From the NCBI GenBank assembly GCA_018242505.1, contig JAFEBU010000038.1:186001-250000 (forward strand): DNA of 64,000 bases, in the 5' to 3' direction. This document shows positions 1 to 8,183 of the stretch, one piece after another; within the stretch, counting starts at the first letter, position 1; the number at the start of each line of letters is the position of its first letter. The stretch comes from Pseudomonadota bacterium (lineage in GTDB: Bacteria > Pseudomonadota > Alphaproteobacteria > Reyranellales > Reyranellaceae). The translations under genes and the position numbers were made by a program. Under the pieces are notes generated by a model, which saw only the letters and a list, made by a program, of their open reading frames with translations, had not been told where the DNA came from and did not search any database.

Positions 1-3
1 TTC

Positions 4-27
4 GCCCCCGTCGCCGTGCGCGGGGGC
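4..27 (+). terminator. GC-rich stem-loop before rpmH
   Basis: A 7-bp perfect stem (GCCCCCG at 4-10, CGGGGGC at 21-27) with a 10-base loop, followed by a T-rich stretch. It lies 22 bases upstream of the rpmH start. It could end a transcript from the left or belong to the rpmH leader; the window edge prevents a choice. Confidence 0.4.
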
Positions 28-49
28 TTGTGTTTGAAGGAGTTGCGTC

Positions 50-184
50 ATGAAACGCACCTATCAGCCGAGCAAGCTGATCCGTAAGCGGCGGCACGGC
101 TTCCGGTCCCGGATGGCAACGGTGGGCGGCCGCAAGGTCATCGCCAACCGCCGCAGGACGGGCCGCAAGCGGCTGTCGGCCTAG
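50..184 (+). CDS. rpmH: 50S ribosomal protein L34
   Basis: Small basic protein of the large ribosomal subunit. The 44-residue product starts [18 protein letters not shown] and ends in an Arg/Lys-rich tail, the full length and sequence expected for bacterial L34. AAGGAG at 37-42 is a good ribosome binding site 7 bases before the ATG. It is followed after 16 bases by rnpA, the near-universal bacterial order, so the two are probably cotranscribed. Essentially certain. Confidence 0.98.
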   Translation: MKRTYQPSKLIRKRRHGFRSRMATVGGRKVIANRRRTGRKRLSA

Positions 185-200
185 CGTCAGGCTTTCTCCC

Positions 201-578
201 TTGGCCCCGGCGCGCCCCGGGCGTCTCCCCAATCGCAGGGATTTTCTGCGCGTCCAGGCCGGGCGGCGATGCGCCATGTCCGGCTTTGTGCTTCAGGTCG
301 CACCGGCGCCCGAGGCTCTGGCGCTCCCGGTGGCGCGGGTCGGTTTCACCGTGAGCCGCAAGGTCGGCAATGCCGTCGCGCGCAATCGCGTGCGTCGCCG
401 GTTGCGCGAGATTGCCCGCCAGGTAATCCCCGCGCAGGGCCGCCGCGACCTCGACTATGTTCTTGTCGGCCGGCAGGCCGCGTTGCGGCGCGACTTCGCT
501 GAGCTCCGGAGGGAGCTGATCGAGGCGCTGAAGCGTCTGAAGGCGCTGGCTCCCGAAAAGCCCGTCGCGACGCCATGA
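201..578 (+). CDS. rnpA: ribonuclease P protein component
   Basis: Protein subunit of RNase P, which helps the catalytic RNA trim the 5' leader of pre-tRNAs. The 125-residue length is normal for the family. The family's basic RNR signature is visible at residues 52-70 ([19 protein letters not shown]), preceded by the typical DFLRV N-terminal motif. The start is a TTG; no in-frame ATG lies before residue 26, and starting there would remove the conserved N-terminal strand. It overlaps the long form of yidD at its 3' end. Position right after rpmH supports the call. Confidence 0.95.
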   Translation: MAPARPGRLPNRRDFLRVQAGRRCAMSGFVLQVAPAPEALALPVARVGFTVSRKVGNAVARNRVRRRLREIARQVIPAQGRRDLDYVLVGRQAALRRDFAELRRELIEALKRLKALAPEKPVATP

Positions 579-631
579 CCTGTTCCGGATGGCTTGCGTC
601 TCCTTCTCCGAATCGCCAGTTTCCCGGCGAC

Positions 632-886
632 ATGATGTCCCTGTTCCTGCGGGCGGCGATCCGTCTCTACCAGCTGACGCTCGCCTACTTCTTTGTCGGC
701 GCCTGCCGCTACGAGCCCTCTTGCTCGGCCTATGCCGCCGAGGCGCTGACGGTGCACGGCGCCCTCGTGGGAAGCTGGCTCGCCACGCGCCGGCTTTGCC
801 GTTGCCATCCCTGGGGCCCCGGCGGATACGACCCTGTGCCGCCACGCCGGACCGCCCTTTCCTGCCACACCGCTGAGCGCTCCTGA
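632..886 (+). CDS. yidD: membrane protein insertion efficiency factor YidD
   Basis: Small membrane-associated protein thought to assist YidC- and Sec-dependent insertion of inner-membrane proteins. It has the diagnostic YidD motifs [15 protein letters not shown] and [11 protein letters not shown] and an N-terminal amphipathic segment. I chose the ATG at 632 (MMSLFLRAA), giving 84 residues, the family size; an in-frame start at 575 would overlap rnpA and add 19 unconserved residues. It sits between rnpA and yidC as in most Proteobacteria. Confidence 0.93.
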   Translation: MMSLFLRAAIRLYQLTLAYFFVGACRYEPSCSAYAAEALTVHGALVGSWLATRRLCRCHPWGPGGYDPVPPRRTALSCHTAERS

Positions 887-894
887 AGTTTCAA

Positions 895-2724
895 ATGGAC
901 CAGAAGAATTTCATCGTCGCGATCGTGCTCTCGGTGCTGATCATCGTCGGCTGGCAGTATGCCTTCCCGCCCAAACACACACCGCCGCAGCAACAGACAA
1001 CGCAGCAATCGACGCCATCGGCTGGATCGTCCACCACCAGCCCCTCGGCGCCGACAGCCGCGCCGGGTTCGGCGCCGGCGGCGGCCGAGCCGTTCGTGCC
1101 GCGCGAGCAGGCGCTCGAGAAGAACCCGCGCGTCGCCTTCAACACGCCCGAATTGATCGGCTCGATCAGCCTCCGGGGCGGACGCGTCGACGATGTACAG
1201 CTTGCCAAGCAGCGCGAGACACTCGATCCCAACAGCCCACCCGTGCCTGTCCTGTCGCCGATCGGCAGCGAGCATCCCTACTATGCCGAGTTCGGCTGGT
1301 CGGCTTCCGATTCGTCGATCAAGCTGCCCGGGCCGGACACGCTCTGGACCGCCGACAAGACGACGCTCGCGCCCGGCGCGCCGGTGCGGCTCACCTGGGA
1401 CAACGGCCAGAACCTCGTCTTTGCGATCACCTACTCGATCGACGACCACTTCCTGTTCAACGTGAAGCAGAGCGTCGAGAACAAATCGGACAAACCGGTG
1501 ACGCTCTTTCCGTGGGGCCTGGTGGTGCGTTACGGCCAGCCGCCGCCCGAGGGCACCTACGTGCTGCATGAAGGCCCGTACGGTGTGTTCAACGGCAGCC
1601 TGAAGGAGTTCAGCTACAAGGACTTCAAGGGCGACAAGCAGGAGAAGATCAGCACCACCGGCGGCTGGGTCGGCATCACCGACAAGTACTGGATGGCGAC
1701 GTTGATCCCCGACCAGAAGGTCAAGGTCGACGTGACGCTGAAGGAGACCGGCACCGAGCCCAACATCAAGTACCAGGTCGACTATGTGGCGCCGGGGCTT
1801 TCCGTCGCGCCGGGCGCAACGGGCGACAGCGACTCGCACTTGTTCGCCGGCGCCAAGATCGTGCGCGTGGTCGATGCCTACCGTGACAAGTACGGCTTCG
1901 AGCGCTTCGACCTCACGATCGACTGGGGCTGGTTCTGGTTCTTCACCAAGCCGCTGTTCTGGCTGCTCGAATGGCTGTACCGCCAGTTCGGCAATTTCGG
2001 CCTCGCCATCCTGACGCTGACCGTGATCGTGAAGGCGGCGTTCTTCCCGCTCGCCAACAAGTCCTATGCCGCGATGAGCAAGATGAAGCGGCTTCAGCCC
2101 GAGATGGAGAAGCTGAAGCAGCGCTACGGCGAGGACAAACAGCGCATGAACCAGGAGCTGATGCAGCTCTATCGACGAGAAAAGGTGAACCCGGCGGCCG
2201 GTTGCTTGCCCATCGTCGTGCAGATCCCGGTGTTCTTCGCGCTCTACAAGGTGCTCTACACCACGATCGAGATGCGCCACCAGCCGTTCTTCGGCTGGAT
2301 CCACGACCTCAGCGCGCCCGATCCACTGACCATCCTGACGGGCTTCGGCCTGTTCCACTGGCAGGTGCCGGCGGCCCTGCACTTCTTCAATATCGGGCTG
2401 TGGCCGATCATCATGGGCGTGACCATGTACCTGCAGCAGCAGCTCAATCCGGCGCCGACGGATCCGATGCAGCAGCGCGTGTTCCAGTTCCTGCCCATCA
2501 TATTCACCTTCATGATGGCGCCGTTCCAGGCCGGGCTGGTGATCTACTGGGCCTGGAGCAACACGCTGTCGATCACCCAGCAATACTTCATCATGCGTCG
2601 TCACGGCGCCCCCATCGGCCGCAAGGCCGCCACACCCGTCACGGCGGCGCCGACGCCCGCACCGAGCCCACCTCGCGGCGGCAGCGGCAAGAAGGGCGGC
2701 AAGAACGCGTCCAAGAAGGGCTGA
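895..2724 (+). CDS. yidC: membrane protein insertase YidC
   Basis: Inner-membrane insertase of the YidC/Oxa1/Alb3 family, acting alone or with SecYEG. The 609-residue product has the Gram-negative plan: an N-terminal membrane anchor (residues about 5-22), a Pro/Ala/Ser-rich linker, a large periplasmic beta domain (about 80-340), then a hydrophobic core with the five conserved membrane segments and a basic tail ending in GKKGGKNASKKG, typical of ribosome-contacting tails. It starts 8 bases after yidD and overlaps engB by one base at its stop codon, so the run is an operon. Confidence 0.97.
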   Translation: MDQKNFIVAIVLSVLIIVGWQYAFPPKHTPPQQQTTQQSTPSAGSSTTSPSAPTAAPGSAPAAAEPFVPREQALEKNPRVAFNTPELIGSISLRGGRVDDVQLAKQRETLDPNSPPVPVLSPIGSEHPYYAEFGWSASDSSIKLPGPDTLWTADKTTLAPGAPVRLTWDNGQNLVFAITYSIDDHFLFNVKQSVENKSDKPVTLFPWGLVVRYGQPPPEGTYVLHEGPYGVFNGSLKEFSYKDFKGDKQEKISTTGGWVGITDKYWMATLIPDQKVKVDVTLKETGTEPNIKYQVDYVAPGLSVAPGATGDSDSHLFAGAKIVRVVDAYRDKYGFERFDLTIDWGWFWFFTKPLFWLLEWLYRQFGNFGLAILTLTVIVKAAFFPLANKSYAAMSKMKRLQPEMEKLKQRYGEDKQRMNQELMQLYRREKVNPAAGCLPIVVQIPVFFALYKVLYTTIEMRHQPFFGWIHDLSAPDPLTILTGFGLFHWQVPAALHFFNIGLWPIIMGVTMYLQQQLNPAPTDPMQQRVFQFLPIIFTFMMAPFQAGLVIYWAWSNTLSITQQYFIMRRHGAPIGRKAATPVTAAPTPAPSPPRGGSGKKGGKNASKKG

Positions 2725-3380
2725 TGGACGAATCGCAGGCGCGCGCGCGCTCGGCTGAGGAGATCGAGGCGGCGCGCAAGCTCTTCGCCGGCCCGTGCGA
2801 TTTCGTAGCCGGCGCCGCGTCTTTCGAGTCGCTTATTCCCGTCAGTCTGCCGGAGATCGCTTTCGCCGGCCGCTCGAATGTCGGCAAATCGAGCCTGGTG
2901 AACGCGCTCACCGGCCGCCGCACGCTGGCCCGCACCTCGTCGAGTCCCGGACACACACGGCAGATCAACTTCTTCGATCTTGCCGGGCGCCTGCTGCTGG
3001 TCGACCTGCCCGGCTACGGCTTCGCCCAGGTCTCGAAGTCGATGAAAGAGACCTGGCAGGATCTCGCCTCGGCCTATCTGCGTGGCCGCCCGACGTTGAA
3101 GCGCGTCTGCCTGCTGATCGATTCCCGGCACGGCGTGAAGGACACCGACCGCGAGACCATGAAGAATCTGGACGCCGCCGCCGTGTCCTATCAGCTGGTG
3201 CTGACCAAGACAGACTATCTCAAGCTGGCCGAGATCCCCCGTGCCATTGCCGCCGCCGAGGCGGTCGCCCGCAAGCACGGCGCCGCCCATCCGCGCGTGC
3301 TGCCGACCAGCAGCGAGACCGGCTTCGGCTTGCCGGACCTGCGCGCGGAGATCCTGGCTGTCGCCGCAGGCCAGTCATAG
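2724..3380 (+). CDS. engB: ribosome biogenesis GTP-binding protein EngB (YihA/YsxC)
   Basis: TRAFAC-class GTPase needed for large-subunit ribosome assembly. In the 218-residue product the G motifs are clear: G1 GRSNVGKSS (49-57), G3 DLPG (94-97), G4 TKTD (161-164) and a G5-like PTSSETG. The ATG at 2724 uses the last base of the yidC stop codon (TGATG overlap), a translational-coupling arrangement; in-frame sequence further upstream is yidC read in another frame. The gene ends the YidC operon, and a long palindromic repeat follows it. Confidence 0.96.
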   Translation: MDESQARARSAEEIEAARKLFAGPCDFVAGAASFESLIPVSLPEIAFAGRSNVGKSSLVNALTGRRTLARTSSSPGHTRQINFFDLAGRLLLVDLPGYGFAQVSKSMKETWQDLASAYLRGRPTLKRVCLLIDSRHGVKDTDRETMKNLDAAAVSYQLVLTKTDYLKLAEIPRAIAAAEAVARKHGAAHPRVLPTSSETGFGLPDLRAEILAVAAGQS

Positions 3381-3382
3381 GA

Positions 3383-3491
3383 GCGCGCCACTCCGGTGGC
3401 GCATCTTTCGGATCGAGAGCTTCCAGTTCGCTCATGAGCATGCAAGGTGAGCGCGGTCCATATGAACATGAGCGTCACTGGAGTGGCGCGC
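3383..3491. repeat. nested palindromic intergenic repeat (copy A)
   Basis: Outer 16-bp inverted arms (3383-3398 and 3476-3491) differ at one position; inside them are 8-bp perfect arms CGCTCATG and CATGAGCG. The left arm also folds locally as GCGCCAC-tccg-GTGGCGC. It lies between the convergent 3' ends of engB and the oxygenase gene. Similar CGCCACTCCGGTGGCG cores recur near 61.5 kb and, diverged, near 35.6 and 58.5 kb, which points to a dispersed repeat family. It may also act as a bidirectional terminator. Confidence 0.7.
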
Positions 3492-3510
3492 TTCCCCGGA
3501 GGGCCAGTCC

Positions 3511-4179
3511 CTACGCCGCGTCGTGGAAGATGATACCGAGTGTGAAGCGTTGGCCGCGACGCACGCTCGACACGCCATGACGCATCGCTGTCCGATGCCA
3601 GCCGCGACTTCCTCTGGCCGGACGCTGGTTGACGGCAAAGATCACGGCATCGCCCTGGCCAAGCGGTACCACCTCGCCGCGTGACTGTTGGCGCGGCCGC
3701 TGCTCGACCAGCATGAATTCGCCGCCCTCGAATTCGCGTCCCGGCTCGCTCAGCAGGATCGTCGCCTGCAGGGGGAACACGAGTTCGCCATAGAGGTCTC
3801 GGTGCAGGCAGTTGTAGTCGCCTGCGCCGTAGCGCAGCAGCAGCGGCGTCGGCCGCTTTTGCCCGCCGGCATGGCATTCGCCGAGCCATGGCTCGAGCGT
3901 CGGCGGGAAGCGCTTCTTGATTCCCAGCACGTCGTTCCAACGGTTCGCAACAGTCGCCAGCGCCGGATAGAGCGCCTGACGCAGCCGCTGCACGGGGTCG
4001 GGCAACGGATAGGCGAAGTACTGATAGTCTCCCTGGCCATAGCCATGCCGCTGCATGACGACGTGGCTGCGGAAACGCTCCTGGGCCGGCCACAGTGCGG
4101 CCAGCTCCTGGCACTCGCGAGGGGTGAGGAGGGCATGCGCCACGACATGGCCGCGCTCGGCGAGGGTGTCGGTGTCGAT
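3511..4179 (-). CDS. 2OG-Fe(II) oxygenase family protein
   Basis: Probable non-haem iron, 2-oxoglutarate-dependent oxygenase; substrate unknown. Numbering from a possible start at 4197, the HxD motif is LHRDLYGE (H132, D134), the distal ligand lies in RHGVSS (H207), and an Arg in RFTLG (R217) is placed to bind 2-oxoglutarate. The double-stranded beta-helix region is the C-terminal half. I prefer the ATG at 4179 (MIDTDTLAE) because it has a GGGA element upstream; 4197 is possible. It faces the opposite way from the flanking operon genes and interrupts the usual engB-argB neighbourhood, which suggests a later insertion. Confidence 0.82.
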   Translation of the reverse strand: MDTDTLAERGHVVAHALLTPRECQELAALWPAQERFRSHVVMQRHGYGQGDYQYFAYPLPDPVQRLRQALYPALATVANRWNDVLGIKKRFPPTLEPWLGECHAGGQKRPTPLLLRYGAGDYNCLHRDLYGELVFPLQATILLSEPGREFEGGEFMLVEQRPRQQSRGEVVPLGQGDAVIFAVNQRPARGSRGWHRTAMRHGVSSVRRGQRFTLGIIFHDAA

Positions 4180-4261
4180 CATATTACATTCCCACAATCA
4201 TCTTGACGCCGGGCGGCCGCTTCTTCTATCCGCCGGCCGCCTGATATACGATGCTGCCTTG

Positions 4262-4285
4262 GCCCTCTCCCGCGCGGGAGAGGGC
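4262..4285. repeat. 24-bp perfect palindrome upstream of argB
   Basis: GCCCTCTCCCGC followed at once by its exact reverse complement, then TTTTG. It lies between the divergent starts of the oxygenase gene (4179) and argB (4313), only 27 bases before the argB ATG. As RNA it would be a strong hairpin with a short U-run, so it could attenuate argB transcription, or it may be a mobile palindromic unit. Confidence 0.75.
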
Positions 4286-4312
4286 TTTTGCCAACCAGGG
4301 GTTTCAAGCGAC

Positions 4313-5227
4313 ATGGCCGAGGCGGTTCAGACCGACAAGGAACAGAAGCGGCTCATCCGCATGGCGGAGACCATCTCCAAGGCCCTGCCCTACATGCGCC
4401 GCCACAACGACGCGACCTTCGTCGTGAAGTATGGCGGCCATGCCATGACCGATCCCAAGCTGGGCGATCTGTTCGCTCGCGACATCGTGTTGATGAAGCA
4501 GGTCGGCATGAACCCCGTCGTGGTCCATGGCGGCGGCCCGCAGATCAACAAGATGCTGGAACGGGTCGGCATCAAGAGCGAGTTCGTGAACGGGCTCCGC
4601 ATCACCGATGCTCCGACCATGGAGATCGTCGAGATGGTGCTGGCAGGCTCCATCAACAAGGCGATCGTGGCCGACATCAACGAATGCGGCGGCATCGCCG
4701 TGGGCATCTGCGGCAAGGACGGCAACCTGATCCTGGCCAAGAAGGTCTCGGAGATGCGCGACCCCAAGACCGGAGAGATGCTGAAGGTCGACCTCAAGCA
4801 GGTCGGCGAGCCCGCCTTGATCAACGTCATGGTGCTGGAGCAGCTGCGGCGCGCCGACGTCATTCCGGTGGTGGCACCGATCGGCTTCGGCGTGAACGAC
4901 GAACTCACCTACAATATCAATGCCGACACCACGGCCGGCGCCATCGCAGGCGCCATGAAGGCAAAGCGCCTCCTGTTCCTGACCGACGTGCCGGGCGTGC
5001 TCGACAGGAACGGCCAGCTCATCCCGGAAATGACGGTGGAGCAGGCGCGGGCGCTGATCGCCGACGGCACCATCTCCGGCGGCATGATCCCCAAGGTCGA
5101 GAATTGCATCGACGCGGTGAACCGCGGCGTCGAGGCCGCCACCATCATGGACGGCCGCGTGCCGCACTGCCTGCTGCTGGAGATCTTCACTGAAGCCGGC
5201 GTCGGCACCATGGTCAGGCGCACCTGA
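4313..5227 (+). CDS. argB: acetylglutamate kinase
   Basis: Phosphorylates N-acetyl-L-glutamate, the second step of arginine biosynthesis. The 304-residue product has the amino-acid-kinase features of ArgB: KYGGHAM near the N-terminus, the glycine loop VVHGGGPQIN, and GGMIPKVENC near the C-terminus. The ATG at 4313 (MAEAVQTDKEQ) gives the family length, including an N-terminal helix of the kind seen in arginine-inhibited enzymes; feedback inhibition is inferred only. Part of the ancestral rpmH-to-argB neighbourhood. A 24-bp palindrome lies in its leader. Confidence 0.96.
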   Translation: MAEAVQTDKEQKRLIRMAETISKALPYMRRHNDATFVVKYGGHAMTDPKLGDLFARDIVLMKQVGMNPVVVHGGGPQINKMLERVGIKSEFVNGLRITDAPTMEIVEMVLAGSINKAIVADINECGGIAVGICGKDGNLILAKKVSEMRDPKTGEMLKVDLKQVGEPALINVMVLEQLRRADVIPVVAPIGFGVNDELTYNINADTTAGAIAGAMKAKRLLFLTDVPGVLDRNGQLIPEMTVEQARALIADGTISGGMIPKVENCIDAVNRGVEAATIMDGRVPHCLLLEIFTEAGVGTMVRRT

Positions 5228-5291
5228 CCGACCTGCGGGCGGTCTTGCAGTCGGCCTTGAAACGCCTGATTTCCTTGCATATTTAACGTCC

Positions 5292-5861
5292 ATGGCTCTC
5301 AGGACGATCCTCACCGCGCCCGATCCGCGCCTCAAGAAGAAGTCACTGCCGGTGACTGATGTGGACGCGGACGTGCGCCAGCTTATGGATGACATGCTGG
5401 AGACGATGTACGACGCGCCCGGCATCGGCCTCGCCGCGCCGCAGGTGGGCGACCTCCGGCGCGTCGTCGTCCTGCACATCGACCGCGAAGATACCAAGGT
5501 CGGCCCGCTCTTCATGGCCAACCCCGAGATCGTTGCGGCGTCGGATGAGGACGCGACCTACGAGGAGGGCTGCCTGTCGGTGCCGGAGCACTATTCGGAC
5601 GTGGTCCGGCCGGCGCGAGTGACCGTGCGCTATCTCGACCGCGACGGCCAGCAGCAGGAGCTCGCCTGCGAGGGCCTGCTCGCCACCTGCGTACAGCACG
5701 AGATCGACCATCTCGACGGCATCCTGTTCATCGACCACATCTCCGCGCTCAAGCGCAACATGATCCTGCGCAAGCTCCTGAAGGCGCGGAAGGAGAAGGA
5801 GCGCGACGCGGCCGACGGCAAGCCTGAAGCCAAGGCCAAGGAACACGCCCCGGCGATCTGA
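5292..5861 (+). CDS. def: peptide deformylase
   Basis: Removes the formyl group from N-terminal methionine of new proteins. The 189-residue product has all three metal-site motifs: GIGLAAPQ (44-51), EGCLS (92-96, metal ligand C94) and HEIDH (136-140, ligands H136 and H140, catalytic E137). The last 25 or so residues are a charged Lys/Glu/Ala-rich extension with no known role. It lies 64 bases after argB on the same strand. No methionyl-tRNA formyltransferase gene, the frequent partner, follows it here. Confidence 0.97.
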   Translation: MALRTILTAPDPRLKKKSLPVTDVDADVRQLMDDMLETMYDAPGIGLAAPQVGDLRRVVVLHIDREDTKVGPLFMANPEIVAASDEDATYEEGCLSVPEHYSDVVRPARVTVRYLDRDGQQQELACEGLLATCVQHEIDHLDGILFIDHISALKRNMILRKLLKARKEKERDAADGKPEAKAKEHAPAI

Positions 5862-5960
5862 TTCTTCGGGACAGCGAGCGCCTGCCCTAAGCGTAGCCGA
5901 AGGGTCTCGCGCGCATCATGAGCATGAGCGAGCCAGAGACTCGCGGCCCGGAAGAGCGGG
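5862..5960. repeat. intergenic repeat-like sequence between convergent genes
   Basis: The 99-bp gap between def and the dehydrogenase gene contains CCCTAAGCGTAGCCGAAGGG and a direct repeat of ATGAGC, and ends with a GACTCGCG segment directly against the stop codon of the minus-strand gene. The GCGTAGC core also occurs in the inverted repeat at 43.3 kb. Probably a degraded copy of a dispersed intergenic element; no gene is evident. Confidence 0.35.
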
Positions 5961-7328
5961 TTACTGCGCCGCGATCTTCGCGGCAGCGTCCGGCGCGAAA
6001 TCACGCTCCATCTCGCGCCGCAGCTTCACCGCCGTCAGGGTCTCGTCCATCGCCACGTCGGCGTAAGTCAGCGACTGGCCGGCCTTGATCGGCTTCAGGA
6101 GCTTCACGTTGTGGGCAAGACCGAGCGGCAGGCTGCCGAGGCCGGTCGATTTCCCCGCCGGGAACAGCTTGCCGTAGACCGTGTAGCCGCCCTCCCCGTC
6201 CAGCATCTCGCCCGGCTTGAGGTCGCGCTTGGCGGTGGCGATCACGTCGGCATGGAAGCCGATGGGGCAGCCGGTCGGTTCCTTGCGCAAGCCGACCGAG
6301 GCGACCGACATGCCGACCTCGAGGCCGATCAGATGCCAGCGCTTGTACATCACCGAGTAGCGGCCGCTGGGATCGGTGCAGAGCATGTACTCTTCGAAGC
6401 AGTTCTTCTGGTATTCGGTCGATGCCTCGAACACGACCCACACACCCTTGCGGATCTCGTAGGGGATCGCCCGGCCGTCCTTCTCCAGCGACGAGGCGAC
6501 CTCGACCTGGCCCTTGTGATGCAGGTGTCCGCCCTCGGAGACCGGGCGCATGACGAACGGCAGGTCCTCGACCGAGCAGGGCGGGAAGGCGAGCCCGTCC
6601 GGCGCCGGCGTGAGGCCGGTGGCGTTCGATACGGCGGTGCTCTCGATCGCAGGCTTGGAGCCGTCGAGGAAGGAGTTGAACATCTTGGGGTTCAGCCCGC
6701 CGCGCTTGGCCTGCTCCTCGTTCAGCCCCCAGTATTTCCACACCGTCTCGGGCGTCGATTGAGCATAGTGCGGCAGCCACTTGTGGCCGCGGCCCGCCGC
6801 GGTCACGGAGAATCCCGAGGTGCGCGCCCAATCGACAAGCTCGCAGATCAACGCCGGCTGGTCGCCATAGGCGAGGCTGTAGACCACGCCCGCCGCCGCC
6901 GCGCGCTTGGCCAGAAGCGGGCCGCAGAAGGCGTCGGCTTCGACGGTGACCATGACCACGCTCTTGCCGTTGCGGAACGCTTCGAGTGCATGCTCGACCG
7001 CGGCGATCGGATCGCCGGTCGCCTCGACGATGATGTCGATCTCGGGGTTGCTCACCAGCGCGCGCCAGTCGTCGGTGAGGTGCGTGTTGCCGTGCTTGCG
7101 CGCCTCGGCGAAGGAGATCGCCGAGGTGACGTCGGGTTTCCAGCCGAGCCGCGCGAGATTTTCCCTGGCGCGCGTGGGCGAAAGATCGGCGATGCCGACC
7201 AGATGGATGCCCGGCGTGGTCGGGATCTGGCTGAGATACATGGCGCCGAATTTGCCGGCGCCGATCAGGCCGATGCGCAACGGCTGTCCGTTGGCGGCGC
7301 GCTCCAGCAGCATGCGATGCAGGTTCAT
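5961..7328 (-). CDS. NAD(P)-binding dehydrogenase with C-terminal SAF domain
   Basis: 455-residue oxidoreductase of the homoserine-dehydrogenase-like / MocA-like superfamily; substrate unknown. A Rossmann loop LIGAGKFGA lies at residues 21-29, a sugar- or amino-acid-dehydrogenase-like middle domain follows, and roughly the last 100 residues (after ATAKRDLKPGEML) look like a SAF domain. It is the last gene of a leftward cassette with a PhyH dioxygenase 21 bases upstream and a GntR regulator before that, so it most likely acts on the dioxygenase product in a catabolic route. The exact reaction cannot be read from sequence. Confidence 0.8.
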   Translation of the reverse strand: MNLHRMLLERAANGQPLRIGLIGAGKFGAMYLSQIPTTPGIHLVGIADLSPTRARENLARLGWKPDVTSAISFAEARKHGNTHLTDDWRALVSNPEIDIIVEATGDPIAAVEHALEAFRNGKSVVMVTVEADAFCGPLLAKRAAAAGVVYSLAYGDQPALICELVDWARTSGFSVTAAGRGHKWLPHYAQSTPETVWKYWGLNEEQAKRGGLNPKMFNSFLDGSKPAIESTAVSNATGLTPAPDGLAFPPCSVEDLPFVMRPVSEGGHLHHKGQVEVASSLEKDGRAIPYEIRKGVWVVFEASTEYQKNCFEEYMLCTDPSGRYSVMYKRWHLIGLEVGMSVASVGLRKEPTGCPIGFHADVIATAKRDLKPGEMLDGEGGYTVYGKLFPAGKSTGLGSLPLGLAHNVKLLKPIKAGQSLTYADVAMDETLTAVKLRREMERDFAPDAAAKIAAQ

Positions 7329-7349
7329 GACGGTCTCCAGTGATTCCGG

Positions 7350-8150
7350 TTATTCCGCGGCAGCCTTGCGTTGCGCGGCGCGCAGTACGGCATCGTCCGT
7401 CCAGGCGTCGATCGGCGTGAAGTCGCGATGCGCGATGTAGGCCGGCCGCTTGAAGCGGCGGATGGCGTTGGAGACCGCGTTGTAGGTGACATAGATGATC
7501 TGGCGGTCCCACGGCGACATGTTGGGCGGGCTGCCATGCACCAGCGTGCCGTGGAAGAAGATCGCCGAGCCCGGCCCCCCCTTGGGGGCGACGATGCCGC
7601 CCTGCTTCACCAGCTTGGCGATGGTGTCGTTGTCGATCACCCACAGCGGATAGGAGGTGGTGGTGAGGTCGTGCTTGGCCTCGATCGCGCCCTTCTTGTG
7701 GCTCTTGGGAATGAACCACAGGGGGCCATTGAACTCGTTCACATCGTCGACGAACACCGCGAGGTTCATCGCCCGCGGCTCGGGCATGTCATCGTCGGCC
7801 TTCCAGGTGCCGTAGTCCTGGTGCCACTGCCAGACATCGCCGTCGAAGGCGGCCTTGCCGTTGATCTTGAACTGGTGGATGTAGGTCTTGTCGCCGAGAA
7901 GCTGCTCGGCGGGCTCGACGAAGCGCGGATGGTGGATCAGGGCCTCGAACACCGGATCGTAGGTGTGGACGGCGAAGGCGGTGCGGACCACATCGCCCGT
8001 CTTCTCGCGCACATTCTCCTCACGGCGCAGTTGGAAGATACGCGGGATCTCCGCTTTCAGGATCGTCGTCTCCTCGGGCGAGAAGTAGTTGGGGAAGAAG
8101 AGGTAGCCTTCGTCGTCAAAGCGCTTGAGCTGGTCGGGCGTGAGCTTCAT
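7350..8150 (-). CDS. phytanoyl-CoA dioxygenase (PhyH) family protein
   Basis: Non-haem Fe(II)/2-oxoglutarate hydroxylase of 266 residues. The WHQDYGTW motif gives iron ligands H110 and D112; the distal His lies in FFHGTLVHGS (H205 favoured) and R216 in WDRQIIY probably binds 2-oxoglutarate. The WHxD-x2-W pattern resembles the ectoine hydroxylase branch, but no ectoine genes are nearby, so ectoine is not claimed as substrate. It lies 33 bases after the GntR gene and 21 before the SAF dehydrogenase, indicating one transcript. It probably hydroxylates a small metabolite for breakdown. Confidence 0.88.
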   Translation of the reverse strand: MKLTPDQLKRFDDEGYLFFPNYFSPEETTILKAEIPRIFQLRREENVREKTGDVVRTAFAVHTYDPVFEALIHHPRFVEPAEQLLGDKTYIHQFKINGKAAFDGDVWQWHQDYGTWKADDDMPEPRAMNLAVFVDDVNEFNGPLWFIPKSHKKGAIEAKHDLTTTSYPLWVIDNDTIAKLVKQGGIVAPKGGPGSAIFFHGTLVHGSPPNMSPWDRQIIYVTYNAVSNAIRRFKRPAYIAHRDFTPIDAWTDDAVLRAAQRKAAAE

Positions 8151-8183
8151 GGCGTTCCTCCTGTCGTCTTCGGATGGCAGCCG

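Noticed and set aside
730..2604. Long open frame on the minus strand across yidC
   Set aside because: It is the complement of yidC and has the His/Arg/Leu/Gly-rich look of a high-GC shadow frame. Similar long frames cross argB, dnaK, gdh, ubiB and others.
7350..8150. Ectoine hydroxylase ectD
   Set aside because: The iron-site region resembles EctD, but ectABC are absent and the neighbours are a GntR regulator and a SAF dehydrogenase.
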